Shown here: piece after piece, positions 11,265 to 21,964 of the stretch
Layout of the letters: every line of letters begins with the position of its first letter
Position numbering within the stretch: the stretch's first letter is position 1
Source of the DNA: Adenophora triphylla var. japonica
Lineage: Eukaryota; Streptophyta; Magnoliopsida; Asterales; Campanulaceae
Direction: 5' to 3'
Length of the DNA: 64,000 bases
Assembly (NCBI GenBank): GCA_022495995.1
Contig: JAFEMH010002436.1
Span: 62,001-126,000, forward strand
The notes under the pieces: generated by a model
The model's database searches: none
Told to the model about the DNA's origin: nothing
Seen by the model: the letters and a program-made list of their open reading frames with translations, nothing else
Made by a program: the position numbers and the translations under genes

Positions 11265-12410
11265 CTAAATGATTAGATTCCTTTCTTGTCCGAACTTCCG
11301 TCTCTTTTGGTGGATTGGTTTGAAGGATGGGTCAATGTTGAGTTTGTGGGTGATGACGTCTTTGCTGATGCCTGTCATGTCTTCATGCTTCCAGGCGAAG
11401 CTTTTAATCCTGTTTTTCAAGAGATTGACAAGATCTTCCTCGATCTCTGCTAGAACATCTTGACCAATTAGCACCTTGAGATCTGGGTTTGAGGGGTCTA
11501 AGAATATCTCTTTCACGTCATGCTCCTTCGCCTCCAGGACCTCACGGGCCTTTCTCTGTAATTGCTATGCCATCTTGGGAGATGTCGACACCTTCATGGT
11601 TGTTATGTAGCATTCTTTAGCTGACTGATGATCACTATAAACCTTGACAACTCCCCAGGGTGTTGGTATCTTCACACATTGATGATAAGTGGACGGTACT
11701 GCTTTCATTCCACGGATCTAGGGTCTTCCCAAAATTACATTGTAACATGTAACACTATCAATCACGCAGAATCTCTCCATGGAGTTGATACCTTCGACAT
11801 AAACTGAAAGTGTGATCTCTCCCACTGTGATTTTAGTTTCTCCACTGAAGCCTACGAGCACCGAGGTTCTTTTTACAATGCTTTCTTCAGAGATCTTCAT
11901 TTCTTTTAAGGCATCTAGCATAATGAGGTTTACTGAACTACCTCCATCTACTAGGATACGTCTAACTTTGCAATAGGCAATCTGGAGTGCAATGACCAAG
12001 GCGTCATGGTGAGGATCCATAACATTGTTAATGTCGCTTTCTTCGAAGGAGATGACATCTTGGGATGTGAGCTGCGACATCTTTGAGAGTCTCTCAGGCT
12101 TCTCATCCTTAGCTTGCTTAGCGAATCTTTTAGCTGCAGAATAAGAAGTACCACAAATATCAGAACCACCACTAATAACATTAACTACCTTTGTTACCGG
12201 TGGAGGAGATGGCAGTATGGTTGCAACGGGCTCTGTTGGGGTTTTGTTCTCCGTCTTAGTCTTGCGGTTTCCAAGGAGTTATTTAAGATGTCCCTTAGAT
12301 AACATGTAACTAATCTCCTTCCTCAAGGCGATGCAATCTTTGGTAAGATGTCCAAAATCCTCTTGGTAGGCACACCACTTGGATTTATCCTTCCAACCGG
12401 ACGGCTTGTC
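11265..12410 (-). pseudogene. Zinc-knuckle-like segment, aspartic protease and linker to RT (Tat)
   Basis: The piece at 11718-12080 contains the protease active-site region ILVDGGSSVNLI and the later VILGRP block. Upstream, near 12300-12400, a WCAYQEDFGHLTKDC segment resembles the degenerate gag zinc knuckle of Tat elements. The linker 11265-11516 leads into RT. In-frame stops lie at 12279-12281, 11718-11720 and 11575-11577. The frame is otherwise continuous. Confidence 0.82.
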
Positions 12411-12416
12411 ACCCTT

Positions 12417-13930
12417 TCAAGGCCACCTTGCCTTATCTCCAAGATTTCTTATTGCACACAGGATACCTGAAACATCAACAGAGAAACAATAATCAAATAT
12501 TTTAGGAGATTCCAAATCATCATCGTCTCCATCATCTTCCACACAATTGACTTTGTTATGGTCATTTCTGTGGTAAGGTCTGGATTTGCTCTGCCTTTGG
12601 TGAGACGACTCTATCTTTCTGTCAGGATGGTTATATAATGAGGCCTTATCAGGATGCTTGGACTGCTGCACCTTGTCCACTTCTAGCCTGATGAACCTTA
12701 AAGCTCGGTTTCGGATATCCTCCATCTTCTTGCATGGGTTCATCACCAAATCTTCATAGTAAGGGGAATCTTTCTTCAAGCCCATTTTGAAGGCTTCTGC
12801 AGCTGTCGCCATGTCCAAGTTGGGGATCTCCAGGACTTCTTTATTAAATCTATTAACATAGTCCTTCAAGGCTTCGGCGGGCTGCTGGGTGATGCTGTAA
12901 AGATCACAGGTGAGCTTCTCAAACTGTCGGTTGCAAGAGAATTGATTGTTGAACAGGTTGACAAGCTGAGCGAATGACCCAATAGAACCAGGCGGTTGAC
13001 GAATCAGCCATTTCAATGCTAGTCCCACCAACGTCGAACCGAACCCTCGACACAAACAAGCCTCAAGAAACTGGAGTGGGATGCGAACGATATCCATCTT
13101 TTCTTGGTAATGGGCGACATGCTCCTCAGGTTCCGAGCTTCCATCATACAACTTCATTGCTGGCACGCTAAATCCTTTAGGGATGTCGACATGCGCAATT
13201 GCTGGAGTAAGCGAGACTGATTGTAACATGTTGGGGAGACCTGCTGGATAGGCAAGGTGACGCCTGGCACATTCATGATCATGTGCCTCAACTCCTGAAG
13301 CTGATTCAAAATGTAGGTACCTGCAAAAGGGTTAGTAGTACGAGCAGTATTATCCAAAGTAGAACTAGTATTGAGATTAACAAAAGGATTAGCATTATCA
13401 GCAGAGGACGTCATGATGGTGCTATTAGTGAAGATGGGTCCTTCTGGAAAAGTCATCCTGTAGGCACTGGTTTCTAAGGGTGTCGACATTGCCACAGAAG
13501 TCGTCAGCAAAGGAGAAGACGTCAGGGTTGGTGATGACGACATCCTTACAGATGAAACCATTGGAAGGAATTCATTGAAGGTATGAGAGTTGTCCCCAAT
13601 GTTGAAGTCAATGACTCTAGGGCGGATAGGGGAGACAACATCCATTCTTTTGGAGAGAACCTCTTGTTCCTTTTGCACCTTTATCAAGCTTTCGGCTATC
13701 AAGGAGGTGCTATTCTGTTGGCGATCCAGCTGATTCTTCATCTGAATGAGCATACTCTTGATCTCGGGATCAGGAGATGGAGACATCTGCTTCTTGCCAG
13801 AATTCAAAGGCGGAGGAGGAGGCAATGAATCTTGGCCTTCGGCTGTTGGCCTGCTACTGGTTTGGGGATTCACGCTGCTAGGGATAGTAATGGTTTTGCT
13901 GGCGATGGAAGTCATAGGTTGGGTGGACAT
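12417..13930 (-). pseudogene. gag (Retrotrans_gag) of the Tat element
   Basis: The likely start codon is at 13930, about 40 bp inside the primer site. The first frame (13154-13930) is a low-complexity Ser/Thr/Pro-rich N-terminus. The second (12417-13229) is the conserved capsid-like core: KLYDGSSEPEEHVAHYQ, AQLVNLFNNQF, QQPAEALKDYVNRF, then a basic tail. The frames join at a run of four G on the plus strand (13233-13236), where one more base would restore the frame. It packages the element's RNA when intact. Confidence 0.85.
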
Positions 13931-13970
13931 GGTAGAAATGTAAGGATTTTAAACCGTTTAAAAGCCAAGG

Positions 13971-13988
13971 ACCCCTCGGTGGGCGCCA
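13971..13988 (-). other. Primer binding site, tRNA-Lys type
   Basis: The minus strand reads TGGCGCCCACCGAGGGGT. It matches the 3' end of plant tRNA-Lys(CTT) plus CCA except for one or two bases near its inner end. It sits between the gag start and the LTR beginning about 3 bases away. Confidence 0.8.
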
Positions 13989-13991
13989 AAT

Positions 13992-14809
13992 TGTTTTGGT
14001 AAAAAAAACAATGGATCAAAATAAAGATCAAAATATGAGATAAGAAGGGAATAATGGAGTAAAATCGGTGTGACAATGAATATAAGATGGCACGATCATG
14101 TAACAAGGAAAGCCCTTGAGACAACTATCTCGCCGGCACAAAACCTCGAAAGGTGTTTATGGTCACCTTCATCCCAAATGGTAGTATTGATCTTTTTAGG
14201 GTGATACAAATGCTCGAGCTATGGCGGAGTACAATAGCGTATGTGTGAACTGTGTGTGTTGTGTTCCAGCCATCAACTCCTTAAATAAAACAATAAAAAT
14301 CAAGATAACTAAGGAACTAACAAACTATCCTAAAATCTCGGCATGATCCTCTTGATTCTTGACTTGGTCTTCTAACCGTTGAAGTGAGTCCTTGAGAGAT
14401 ATTTCCCACGTTCCACTTTTCTTGTATGAGAGATATAATAAAAATAATTAAATAATGATTTAATTATATAAGTAATTTTACACTACTTCTCACGATCAAA
14501 CAAGTAGTGTTGTACCCTTCACTAATTATGCCCTATCTCTTGAGATTTCCGTTTATGGTATTCTGGCTTGTCACGAACGGGCATTTCGGCTTATCTCTAG
14601 ATAACCATAATTAGCAAGGATCCATTAAGTTCACATATCAACGCACTTTCCATTCAAGGAACATCCCTAGGCCATTGAACTACTCTCGTGATCAATGAAA
14701 CCTAGTTCCTTTATATGGTTCCGTCAATCAAGATTCTCCGCTAGGTACTTCTCTCGATTGACTGAATCATACAAATTGGACGTCTCCAAAATGTAAGTCA
14801 TTTTGAGAT
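13992..14809 (-). mobile_element. 5' LTR of the Tat element
   Basis: The plus strand begins TGTTTTGGTAAAA directly after the primer site. A minus-strand TATA-like box (TATTTAAGG) lies at 14279-14287. The outer boundary is set by the probable start of the Athila-like LTR at 14810; it may lie slightly earlier. There is no partner copy in the window to confirm the ends. Confidence 0.6.
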
Positions 14810-15730
14810 TGATATAAAGAAATTGTTTAGATGAAGATAGATGACAAGACTTTTTATTTAAGATGATGAACAAAATGCACTTTGAGTTTCCAACCCCAAG
14901 AATAAGGGGGATTACTCACTAGTCATCATAAAAAAGCAAGCATAAGTAATAAAAAAAGATAAAGAGAAGAAGGACTTATGATTGTAAAGGGATGATGGCT
15001 GGAAATAACTCTTGATATTTATTGCTTTCTTCCAAAAATACTTCAAGAACAATGAACACTTGAATCTTCAAATGTTGTTTGGAACTAATGATAAAGAATT
15101 GTATATAATGTATTCTAAACTCAGGCTATTCTCTGGTACGATCTTCTCATTTTAGACTGATTACAATGACTTATATATAGATATGGAGGAGACTCTTCAA
15201 AGTGGTGCCTTAATAAGGTGCCTTTTAATTCTGCAGACACAATTTGCACGGCCGGGCTAAGAGATCTGCACGGCCATGCCTCCTTGGCGCCAAAAATGGG
15301 TTTAAACTGGTGGAAGGGCACGGCTGCTCCACCTTTGGTTGCGTGGCCGCTTTGGCCTGGAATGTTCGGTCACTCCTCTTTTCAAGACTAGGCCACTCCA
15401 TGTTTTGGGGCCAAAATTGGCCTGGAAAAAGGTCATGTGCACGGCCGCTCTTGTGCCTAGAGCACGACCGCTTTGGCTGGCTTTTGGCCTGTGTGCTTGA
15501 TTTGGTGTTGTCCTTCTATAGCTTTGACACTTTATTATTTCAAAGGCTCCCATTTGCTCATAAATTGACTCTAAAACCTTTCTAAGAGTATAAAATATAC
15601 CAAAAGCATAAAATCGAAGATATATGATAAAAGAAGCCAAAATAAACTAAAATGCAAACTAAATGATATTAAAACTAAGGGAAAGATTGATAAATGATGG
15701 GATAAATGACTATATAATAGTCACTTATCA
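14810..15730 (-). mobile_element. 3' LTR of the truncated Athila-like element
   Basis: The inner edge is clear: the plus strand ends ...CACTTATCA at 15730 and is followed by AACTACCCCGCAC, a polypurine tract on the minus strand. The outer edge is placed at TGATATAA (14810), giving short inverted ends TGATA/TATCA. A minus-strand TATA box (CTATATATAA) lies at 15171-15180. Upstream of it, at 15246-15480, CGGCCGTGC-type words recur about six times. Confidence 0.65.
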
Positions 15731-17103
15731 AACTACCCCGCACTAAGCTCTTGCTTGTCCCCAAGCAAGATTAGGATGAAAAAATGGAGATGGAGAAAAG
15801 AATGCAAAAGATAAAACAACAAGAATGATCCCTCCGAAAATTTATTGTAGCATGCTTATTGCTTTTGAAAATTGCCTCTAGCTTTCTATTCATATTTTTC
15901 ATATCCTTAAAAATCACTAGAAAGAAGTATTTAGGGGATATTTCAAAGGAGCAATTTTTTAGAAAATAAACTAATATAGCATATATAGGAGTTAATCAAG
16001 CAAAGCATATTAGAAGGATGAATATTTGGATCATAAGCTTGGTGAAATGAAAAAGCTTCACTCTTTAGAGTGATTTATGAAAATGACCTTATTGCTTAAA
16101 ATGTAAAAATAAAAAGAATGAACATTTATTCACAAATTATAAGTATCCAAGGAATTGAAATGCATTTTCGAATCACAAGGGTGGAAATGGAGGATGATAG
16201 TGGAAAATTTTATCAAGGCCTAACAAATTATCCTATTTTTATACTTGTTATATTTTGCAAAAGACTTTAAGTAATTTTGATCCTTTCAAGTAGGAGACAT
16301 TGTGGCTGTGAACCCCAAGTTCCTAATACTTAGATCAAGAATACTTTTGATATTACTTCCATTTTGCAAGGAAACATCATCGCAGCGAACGCCGAGCCCC
16401 GAGTTACTTAGGATGTAATAGACTTTGCTTTTTGCTTTTTTATTTGGTGGCTTAGTCACTCTTGAGCAATAAGATAGAATGTTTAGTCTTGATTGATTAG
16501 TGGAAATGGAAAAATGGGATTTTTATGAAGGGATGTGATTCAAAAGAAGCAAAACAACGTGAATGTTTCTAATAAGAGAATAAACGTCAAAAATATTTGA
16601 AATGTACATTTAAAGAAATAAATTTTTTCAAAATTTTTCACAAGATAAAAACCAAGTTCTCAAAGATGATCAAATAAAGATTCAACTAAACAAATAAATG
16701 CTTTTCTTGACAAAACCCTATATATTGCTATATTAACTTATGAGGCTTTAATTACTTCCTAAAAAATCCCTATATTTTTCTTTCTATTAATATCTAAGTT
16801 TATAGAAAATATGAGAAGAAAGACAAAGTCATTATTCTAGAGCAAATAGCAAGCATAAGGATTAATAATAGGGATCATCATATAGGGATTTTTTTTTAAA
16901 TACTAGACTTGAACACATAAAGAAAAGAAAATGCAACTAAGTTAAAAATGAAAACTAAACTAGAAAGCATTAAATTTTAAACTAGAAAACAAGAAATAAA
17001 GATAGGTAAACACCCCCTCCCACACACACTTGAAGTGAACATTGTCCTCGATGTTTCAAAGATCAATGTCAATTCGGGGAGGGTGAAGAGAAACTTAAAA
17101 AAC
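15731..17103 (-). other. 3' untranslated region of the Athila-like element
   Basis: AT-rich, with no coding homology. It begins with the polypurine tract beside the LTR. The CTTGCTTGTCCCCAAGCAAG segment near 15752 is an inverted repeat. The layout parallels the corresponding regions at 21965 and 29912. Confidence 0.6.
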
Positions 17104-18119
17104 TTACTTGGGATTAGGGGTGGGATCTCCGCGTGCAATTAATGATACTACTCCAATTGGGTCACCGGTCATGTAATGCTTTAGCCTTTGACTGTTTACC
17201 TTGAACTCTCCTTTTGCTTCATTCCCAATTATAATGGCTCCGTATGGATATACCTTACGCACTTGATATGGGCCCGTCCATCTTGATTTTAGCTTACCCG
17301 GAAAAAGCTTTAATCGAGAGTTAAAAAGTAGTACCATGGCTCCTTCTTTGAAATCTCTCCTTATGATACGTGCATCATGCCACTTCTTTGTCTTTTCTTT
17401 GTATAACTTGGCTCTTTCGTATGCTTCACAACGGAGTTCTTCAAGCTCTTATAACTGAAGCTTTCGCTTTTCACCGACTTTTGCTAAATCGTATTTAGAG
17501 CTTTAATTGCCCAATACGCCTTGTGTTCAAGCTTCACGGGTAAATGACACGACTTTCCATACACCAAACGAAAATGAGTTGTTCCGATGGGTGTTTTGAA
17601 AGCGGGGCGTTAAGCCCACAAAGCATCGTTTAACTTTATTGACCAATCCTTTCTTGAACTTATTACCGTTTTCTCCAAGATCCACTTTATTTCCCAATTT
17701 GACACTTCCACTTGCCCGCTCATTTGAGGATGATACCCGGTACCCGTTTTATGATGGACTCCGTACTTATTTAATAAAGCCTCGAATTGGCGGTGTGAAA
17801 AATGCGAACCACCACCACTTATGATAACTTTTTAAACCCCGAACCTTGGAAAAATAATGTCCTTGAAAAGCTTCATGACGACTTTTGAGTCATTTGTTGG
17901 AGACGCTATAGCTTCCACCCATTTTGAGACATAATCCACCGCCACTAAAATATAGTTGTTGTTGAAAGACGTTGAAAATGGTCCCATGAAATCAATGCCC
18001 CAAACATCAAAGATCTCAACCTCTAAAATATTATTAAGAGGCATTTCATTTCTTCTTGAAATGTTGCCGGTTCTTTGGCAACGATCACAAGAAATAACAA
18101 AATTTTGAGAATCTTTGAA

Positions 18120-18154
<35 letters not shown>

Positions 18155-18155
18155 G
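17104..18155 (-). pseudogene. Integrase C-terminal half of the Athila-like element
   Basis: The upstream piece (17832-18155) has the integrase zinc-domain end [17 protein letters not shown], then [10 protein letters not shown] with the first catalytic Asp and [10 protein letters not shown]. Disrupted frames between 17338 and 17830 continue the core: the [12 protein letters not shown] block, then the WA..PAFKTPIGT region. The frame 17104-17337 is the family's C-terminal tail ([20 protein letters not shown]). Several stops and frameshifts break it. The N-terminus is replaced by a GT repeat. Confidence 0.88.
18122..18154. repeat. (GT)16 microsatellite at an element junction
   Basis: An uninterrupted GT run. 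It lies exactly where integrase homology of the Athila-like element ends and the hairpin-repeat DNA begins, so it may have arisen at, or mark, the breakpoint. Confidence 0.95.
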
Positions 18156-18168
18156 CATTTTGAAAAGG

Positions 18169-18720
18169 AGCTTGAATGACAAGCTTTAATCTTGGTTTGA
18201 ATGACAAACGTTGATTTGTGGTAAAAATTGAGCGTTTGAATGACAAACGTCGATTTTATGAGTTTGAAAAAAGGGTTCGAATGACGAACTTAAATCTTTA
18301 GTTTGAATGTCAAACGTTGATTTTAATGAAAAGAGCGTTTGAATGTCAAACGTCGGGTTTTGAGTCGAAAATGAGCGTTTGGATGCCAAACGTCGATTTT
18401 GCGTTGTTTTGAAAAAGAGTTCGAATGACGAACTTCAATCTTTAGTTTGAATGTCAAACGTTGATTTTAATGAAAAGAGCGTTTGAATGTCAAACTTCGG
18501 GTTTTGAGTCGAAAATGAGCGTTTGGATGCCAAACGTCAATTTTGCATTGTTTTGAAAAGGAGTTCGAATGACGAACTTAAATCTTTAGTTTGAATGTCA
18601 AACGTTAATTTTAATGAAAAGAGCATTTGAATGTCAAACGTCGTGTTTTGAGTCGAAAATGAGCGTTTGGATACCAACGTCGATTTTGCGTTGTTTTGAA
18701 AAGGAGTTCGAATGACCTCC
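18169..18720. repeat. 144-bp tandem repeat made of short hairpins (array 1)
   Basis: Three full copies of a 144-bp unit start at GTTCG 18275, 18419, 18563 (and 18706), with a partial, more varied copy before. Each unit carries about four hairpins with an AATGA/AATGT-type loop: GTTCG/CGAAC, GTTTG/CAAAC, CGTTTG/CAAACG and CGTTTGG/CCAAACG. The copy at 18169 has AGCTTG/CAAGCT. Stem letters differ between hairpins but usually match between arms. Later copies show decay, for example CAAACTT near 18490. No protein is encoded. Confidence 0.88.
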
Positions 18721-18789
18721 GGTTTTGAACCGGGCATTACATTGTTACCAATTTCATGAAAAGAGGCATTAAATGATATGCGATCAACA

Positions 18790-19065
18790 AGTCATTTTGT
18801 GACTCGTAATTTTATAAGTAAATACTATCACGAACCAAATGGCTCGGACCTTTAAAGGACAGTATTTAAAGTGCGGTATCAACGGAATCAAACGATCCGA
18901 ACAATAAAGATGCGATCGACGAGCCAAACGGCTCGGATTTGTAAAGGTACAGAAATTAAATGACGGTATCGACGGATCAAACAATCCGAATTTTGTAAAT
19001 GATGATAACGAACCAAACGGTTTGGACGGTAAACATACGAATCGACGGATCGATCGATCCGGACA
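18790..19065. repeat. About 89-bp tandem repeat of two alternating hairpins (array 2)
   Basis: Two hairpin types alternate. Type one is CGAACC..GGCTCG (18832-18847), CGAGCC-AAAC-GGCTCG (18921-18936) and GAACC-AAAC-GGTTT (19011-19025). Type two is CGGAATC..GATCCG (18884-18900), CGGAT-CAAACA-ATCCG (18974-18989) and CGGATC-GATC-GATCCG (19047-19062). Starts of the same type are about 89-90 bp apart (the last 73). It lies just inside the Ogre/Tat-type LTR region and downstream of its minus-strand TATA box. Confidence 0.82.
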
Positions 19066-19084
19066 GTAAATGACATAAACGTAA

Positions 19085-20037
19085 AAAATGGGATTGGAAC
19101 GCCGTTTTAACCCGAAATTACTTCTCTTACGGGAGAGAAGATGATTAAGGGGTAAAACGTATCGAGCCCCGTAGACGGCGTTACGTTTACATTTTGAGAG
19201 TTTCGACCGGAATGAAAATAGCGTTTGACGTTTAATCGAGGTGAAACGAGGTTTTAGAGAGAGAGTGTGTTACCTGTGGCTAGGGGTTGACTCTTTGGTT
19301 CGATTGACGTATGCGAGATACAATTTTGGTGTTTGAAAGGTGTTTTGATGTTGTTTAGTTCGTGTTTGGTCGAAAAATGGGATTTTCATTCAAATCGAGA
19401 CAAAACGGGGCTCGGGAGGGGGATAGATGGCCTAGGACCGTGGGGTTTTTTTAGAGAGGGTTAATGTTTTTTCCTTTTTTTTTTTACAAATGACAGCCCT
19501 TACATTTATAGGGGTGAAATTGCAAAACAGGCCGGACGGCCTTATCCTCAATTTGGGAGGTTTTTGGGTATTTTAGAAATTTGGGGGACTTGATGAGAAT
19601 TATGGTTTTACACGTAAAATAGGCCAGACGGCCTAATTATCAATTTCAGGGGTATTTTGGTGTTTTCACCCCTGAATTTGATTGATGGGGATGGAGGAGG
19701 CCATGCATGCGTGCCATGTGTCCCGATGAGTCACCAGGGCTAGGGCTTTTGTCCCGTTCATCCCGATTTTGACTGTTTTCTAAATAATTGTTCGGAAAAT
19801 GTCCGAAACACCCCCGGAAAGTCCCAAAAAGTGCATTTTTTGAGGAAAGTTGTACTTTTATGTGTGATAACGTGTGTTGAGTACACTTTGATGTCGGGAT
19901 GCACGGGGCATGCCTGAGATGTCTCGTTGACTCGAGAATGGGGAGCTTAACGGATTCCGGTTAACCTGGAAAGGGCCAGTTAACGGATTCCGATTAACTC
20001 TTAACGGATTTTGGCGATCCGAATTTGGGTACTTACA
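19085..20037 (-). mobile_element. Ogre/Tat-type LTR, minus strand, inserted in the host copia
   Basis: The outer end is sharp: GGGTACTTACA at 20037 is followed at once by copia integrase coding DNA. On the minus strand the LTR starts TGTAAGTACCC. The GGAACGCCGTTTTAACC segment near 19095 matches the inner edge of the LTR at 5789. A minus-strand TATA box (CCCCTATAAATG) lies at 19503-19514. Palindromes AGGCCGGACGGCCT (19529-19542) and AGGCCAGACGGCCT (19621-19634) sit upstream of it, and TTAACGGATTCC repeats occur at 19948-20015. The inner boundary and primer site are not identified. Confidence 0.6.
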
Positions 20038-20449
20038 ATGACTTATCTAGATATGGATATGTCTATCTGATGAAGTTCAAAAGTGAACTATTTCAGATAT
20101 TTAGAATATTTCAAAATGAAGTACAAAATCAACTTGGCAAAACTATTAAAGTACTTCGATCCGATTGAGGTGGTGAATATTTAAGCCAAGAGTTTGACAA
20201 TCATCTCAAAAACTGTGTAATCATTTCAGAGTTGACTCCACCCGGAACACCACAATGGAATGGTGTATTGAGAGGGGAATAGAACCTTGTTGGACATGGT
20301 TCATTCGATGATGAGTCAAGTTGACCTTCCTATTTCCTTTTGGGGACATGCATTAGAGATTGATGCATTCACACTAAATAGAGTCCCTACTAAATCGGCT
20401 CCTAAGACCCCACATGAGATGTGGCATGAAAGAAAACTTAATTTGTCTT
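20038..20449 (+). pseudogene. Outer copia element, integrase fragment (segment 1 of 3)
   Basis: Plus-strand Ty1/copia integrase: SRYGYVYLMKFKSE, then KVLRSD*GGEYLSQEF around the catalytic region, ELTPPGTPQWNGV with the Glu-region block, and a later frame (20287-20449) with SFWGHALE and the PHEMWHERK block. It contains in-frame stops. The 5' part (LTR, gag, protease) is not in the window, being displaced by the LTR ending at 20037. It continues at 27558 after the inserted Athila-like element. Confidence 0.88.
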
Positions 20450-21964
20450 TGATGGAGGAAAACTCCCTCTTGTAATAAAAACCGAGCAAGTGTACTCACT
20501 ACCGGTGTAGCAGTATGCAATTGCAGGGGTCGAATCCACAGAGACTAGTTGGTAAACAAGTAAAGTAAAAGCAGTAAATTTAGTAACCACAGTTTATAAC
20601 TTTGATTTAGAACTAAGAGCATAAAATAAATAACAAAAACTAAATAAACAAGAAAACAGATTATGAGCAGAGATTCGTAGATTGGATTTCACTTTACCAT
20701 CATTCTATGCAAAATTTTACTTATGAAACATTAACTCAACTTCTAGGGTTCATTCACTTTAACTAGGATCGACACGGTTAGGTGGCCGGATTACAATCCT
20801 AAATATTCTCTTTAATATTGTGACTTCTATTACGGTATCACAATATGCCAAGAATACGTTAAGAACACAGGAATATGAAAACCTAACTTTAATCGATTTC
20901 TATTACGGCCTCAATTAAAGTTATTCAATCAATAATGGTCTATGTATCAAAATCCCAAATTAATGGCGAATTCGATACCCAAAGATTCAAAGACGAGTTC
21001 GTATCTTAACATACATCTCAAATCTAAGAAAAATAAATTAAGATTTATTAATGAACTAGAAGGAATCAAATAGAAAGAATTAAAATATTAATGCATAGAA
21101 ATCCGGTGAAGATCAAACCAATCTACAAATCTAAAGAATTAGCTACTCATAATTAATAATAAAAACCTGGAATGATTGAATTGTTCTTCCCTTCAATTGA
21201 ATTGTTAAAGAAAAACAAAACTATAAAATATGATATATTATATGATCTATGATAAACTAATCGTGGCTGCTGCCTTTATATAATAAAATAGGGCAAAAAC
21301 AATAAAACCCAAGCCAGGAAAAGACAAGACTGCCCTCTTGTACGGCGTGAATACTGTTGCTGGAATTGGCGTAGCGCGGCCGCCCAAGATGTTAGCGCGG
21401 TCGCCCAACTTGGCAGGAAGTTTGGCCGAGAGATTCTCCTTAGCGCGGCCGCCCTGGTGGAGTAGCGCGGACGCCCAAGTTGCTAGAGAGTTTGAGCGCT
21501 TGAATTCCCTTGCATTGGCCAGCAGCCCAACCTTGGCCCCATATTCCAGCCAGCCTCGGCCATTTGGCCCCAAATTCCAGCATGTTGGCCGGCCATGATC
21601 CTTTGAAGCAGTGGCCTTGATTTGTAATGAATAATATTCGTTTCGTCTCGCAATTTTGCAACCGCACTTTGGCCACTATAAAAAATTCTTTTGCACTTCG
21701 CTCTTTGGGATTTAATTTTTTATTTTAGCTCATGAATTTTTATAAATCAAATTCGTCCAAAATTTCCATATTTCCAGTTTAGTCCCTGAATTTTCCAATA
21801 TTTCCAATTTAGTCCTTGGACTTCATAATTTCAGTTTTGTTGCACTTCTGCCCCTGTACTTTCAAAACACTCACAAACCATATCAAATATACATAAAACT
21901 CGGGAATCAAACACAACGAAAGCCTAAAAGTGCATCATTTGAATGGATAAATACACATCCATCA
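20450..21964 (-). mobile_element. 3' LTR of the gag-protease Athila-like element
   Basis: 1,515 bp, near-identical to 26040-27552. Minus-strand TATA box TATATAAAG at about 21276-21284. Four copies of TAGCGCGGNCGCCC lie upstream of the TATA box (21372, 21393, 21441, 21463). The inner edge is followed by AACACCCACAAAC, the polypurine tract on the minus strand. Confidence 0.95.

Larger units (their letters stand above)
8290..14809 (-). mobile_element. Ty3/gypsy Tat-clade retrotransposon, degraded, minus strand
   Basis: Order in the transcription direction: LTR (13992-14809), tRNA-Lys primer site, gag, zinc-knuckle-like segment, aspartic protease, RT, RNase H, a second RNase H, and integrase ending near 8290. 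Two RNase H domains in a row is a known hallmark of the Tat clade. All domains are present but broken by about seven in-frame stops and at least three frameshifts. The 3' LTR was not found. Confidence 0.88.
14810..18155 (-). mobile_element. Athila-like gypsy element, 3' part only (minus strand)
   Basis: Consists of a 3' LTR (14810-15730), about 1.4 kb of untranslated DNA and the C-terminal integrase. It stops abruptly inside the integrase core at a GT microsatellite, so the 5' two-thirds (gag, protease, RT) are missing. The layout is the same as the 3' ends of the two Athila-like elements at 20450 and 28511. Confidence 0.75.

Noticed and set aside
20525..20550. GGGTCGAATCCACAGAGA as a possible tRNA T-arm
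   Set aside because: It recurs at the same place in the Athila-like LTRs (also 26115, 28586, 32670) with no acceptor stem or anticodon arm around it.
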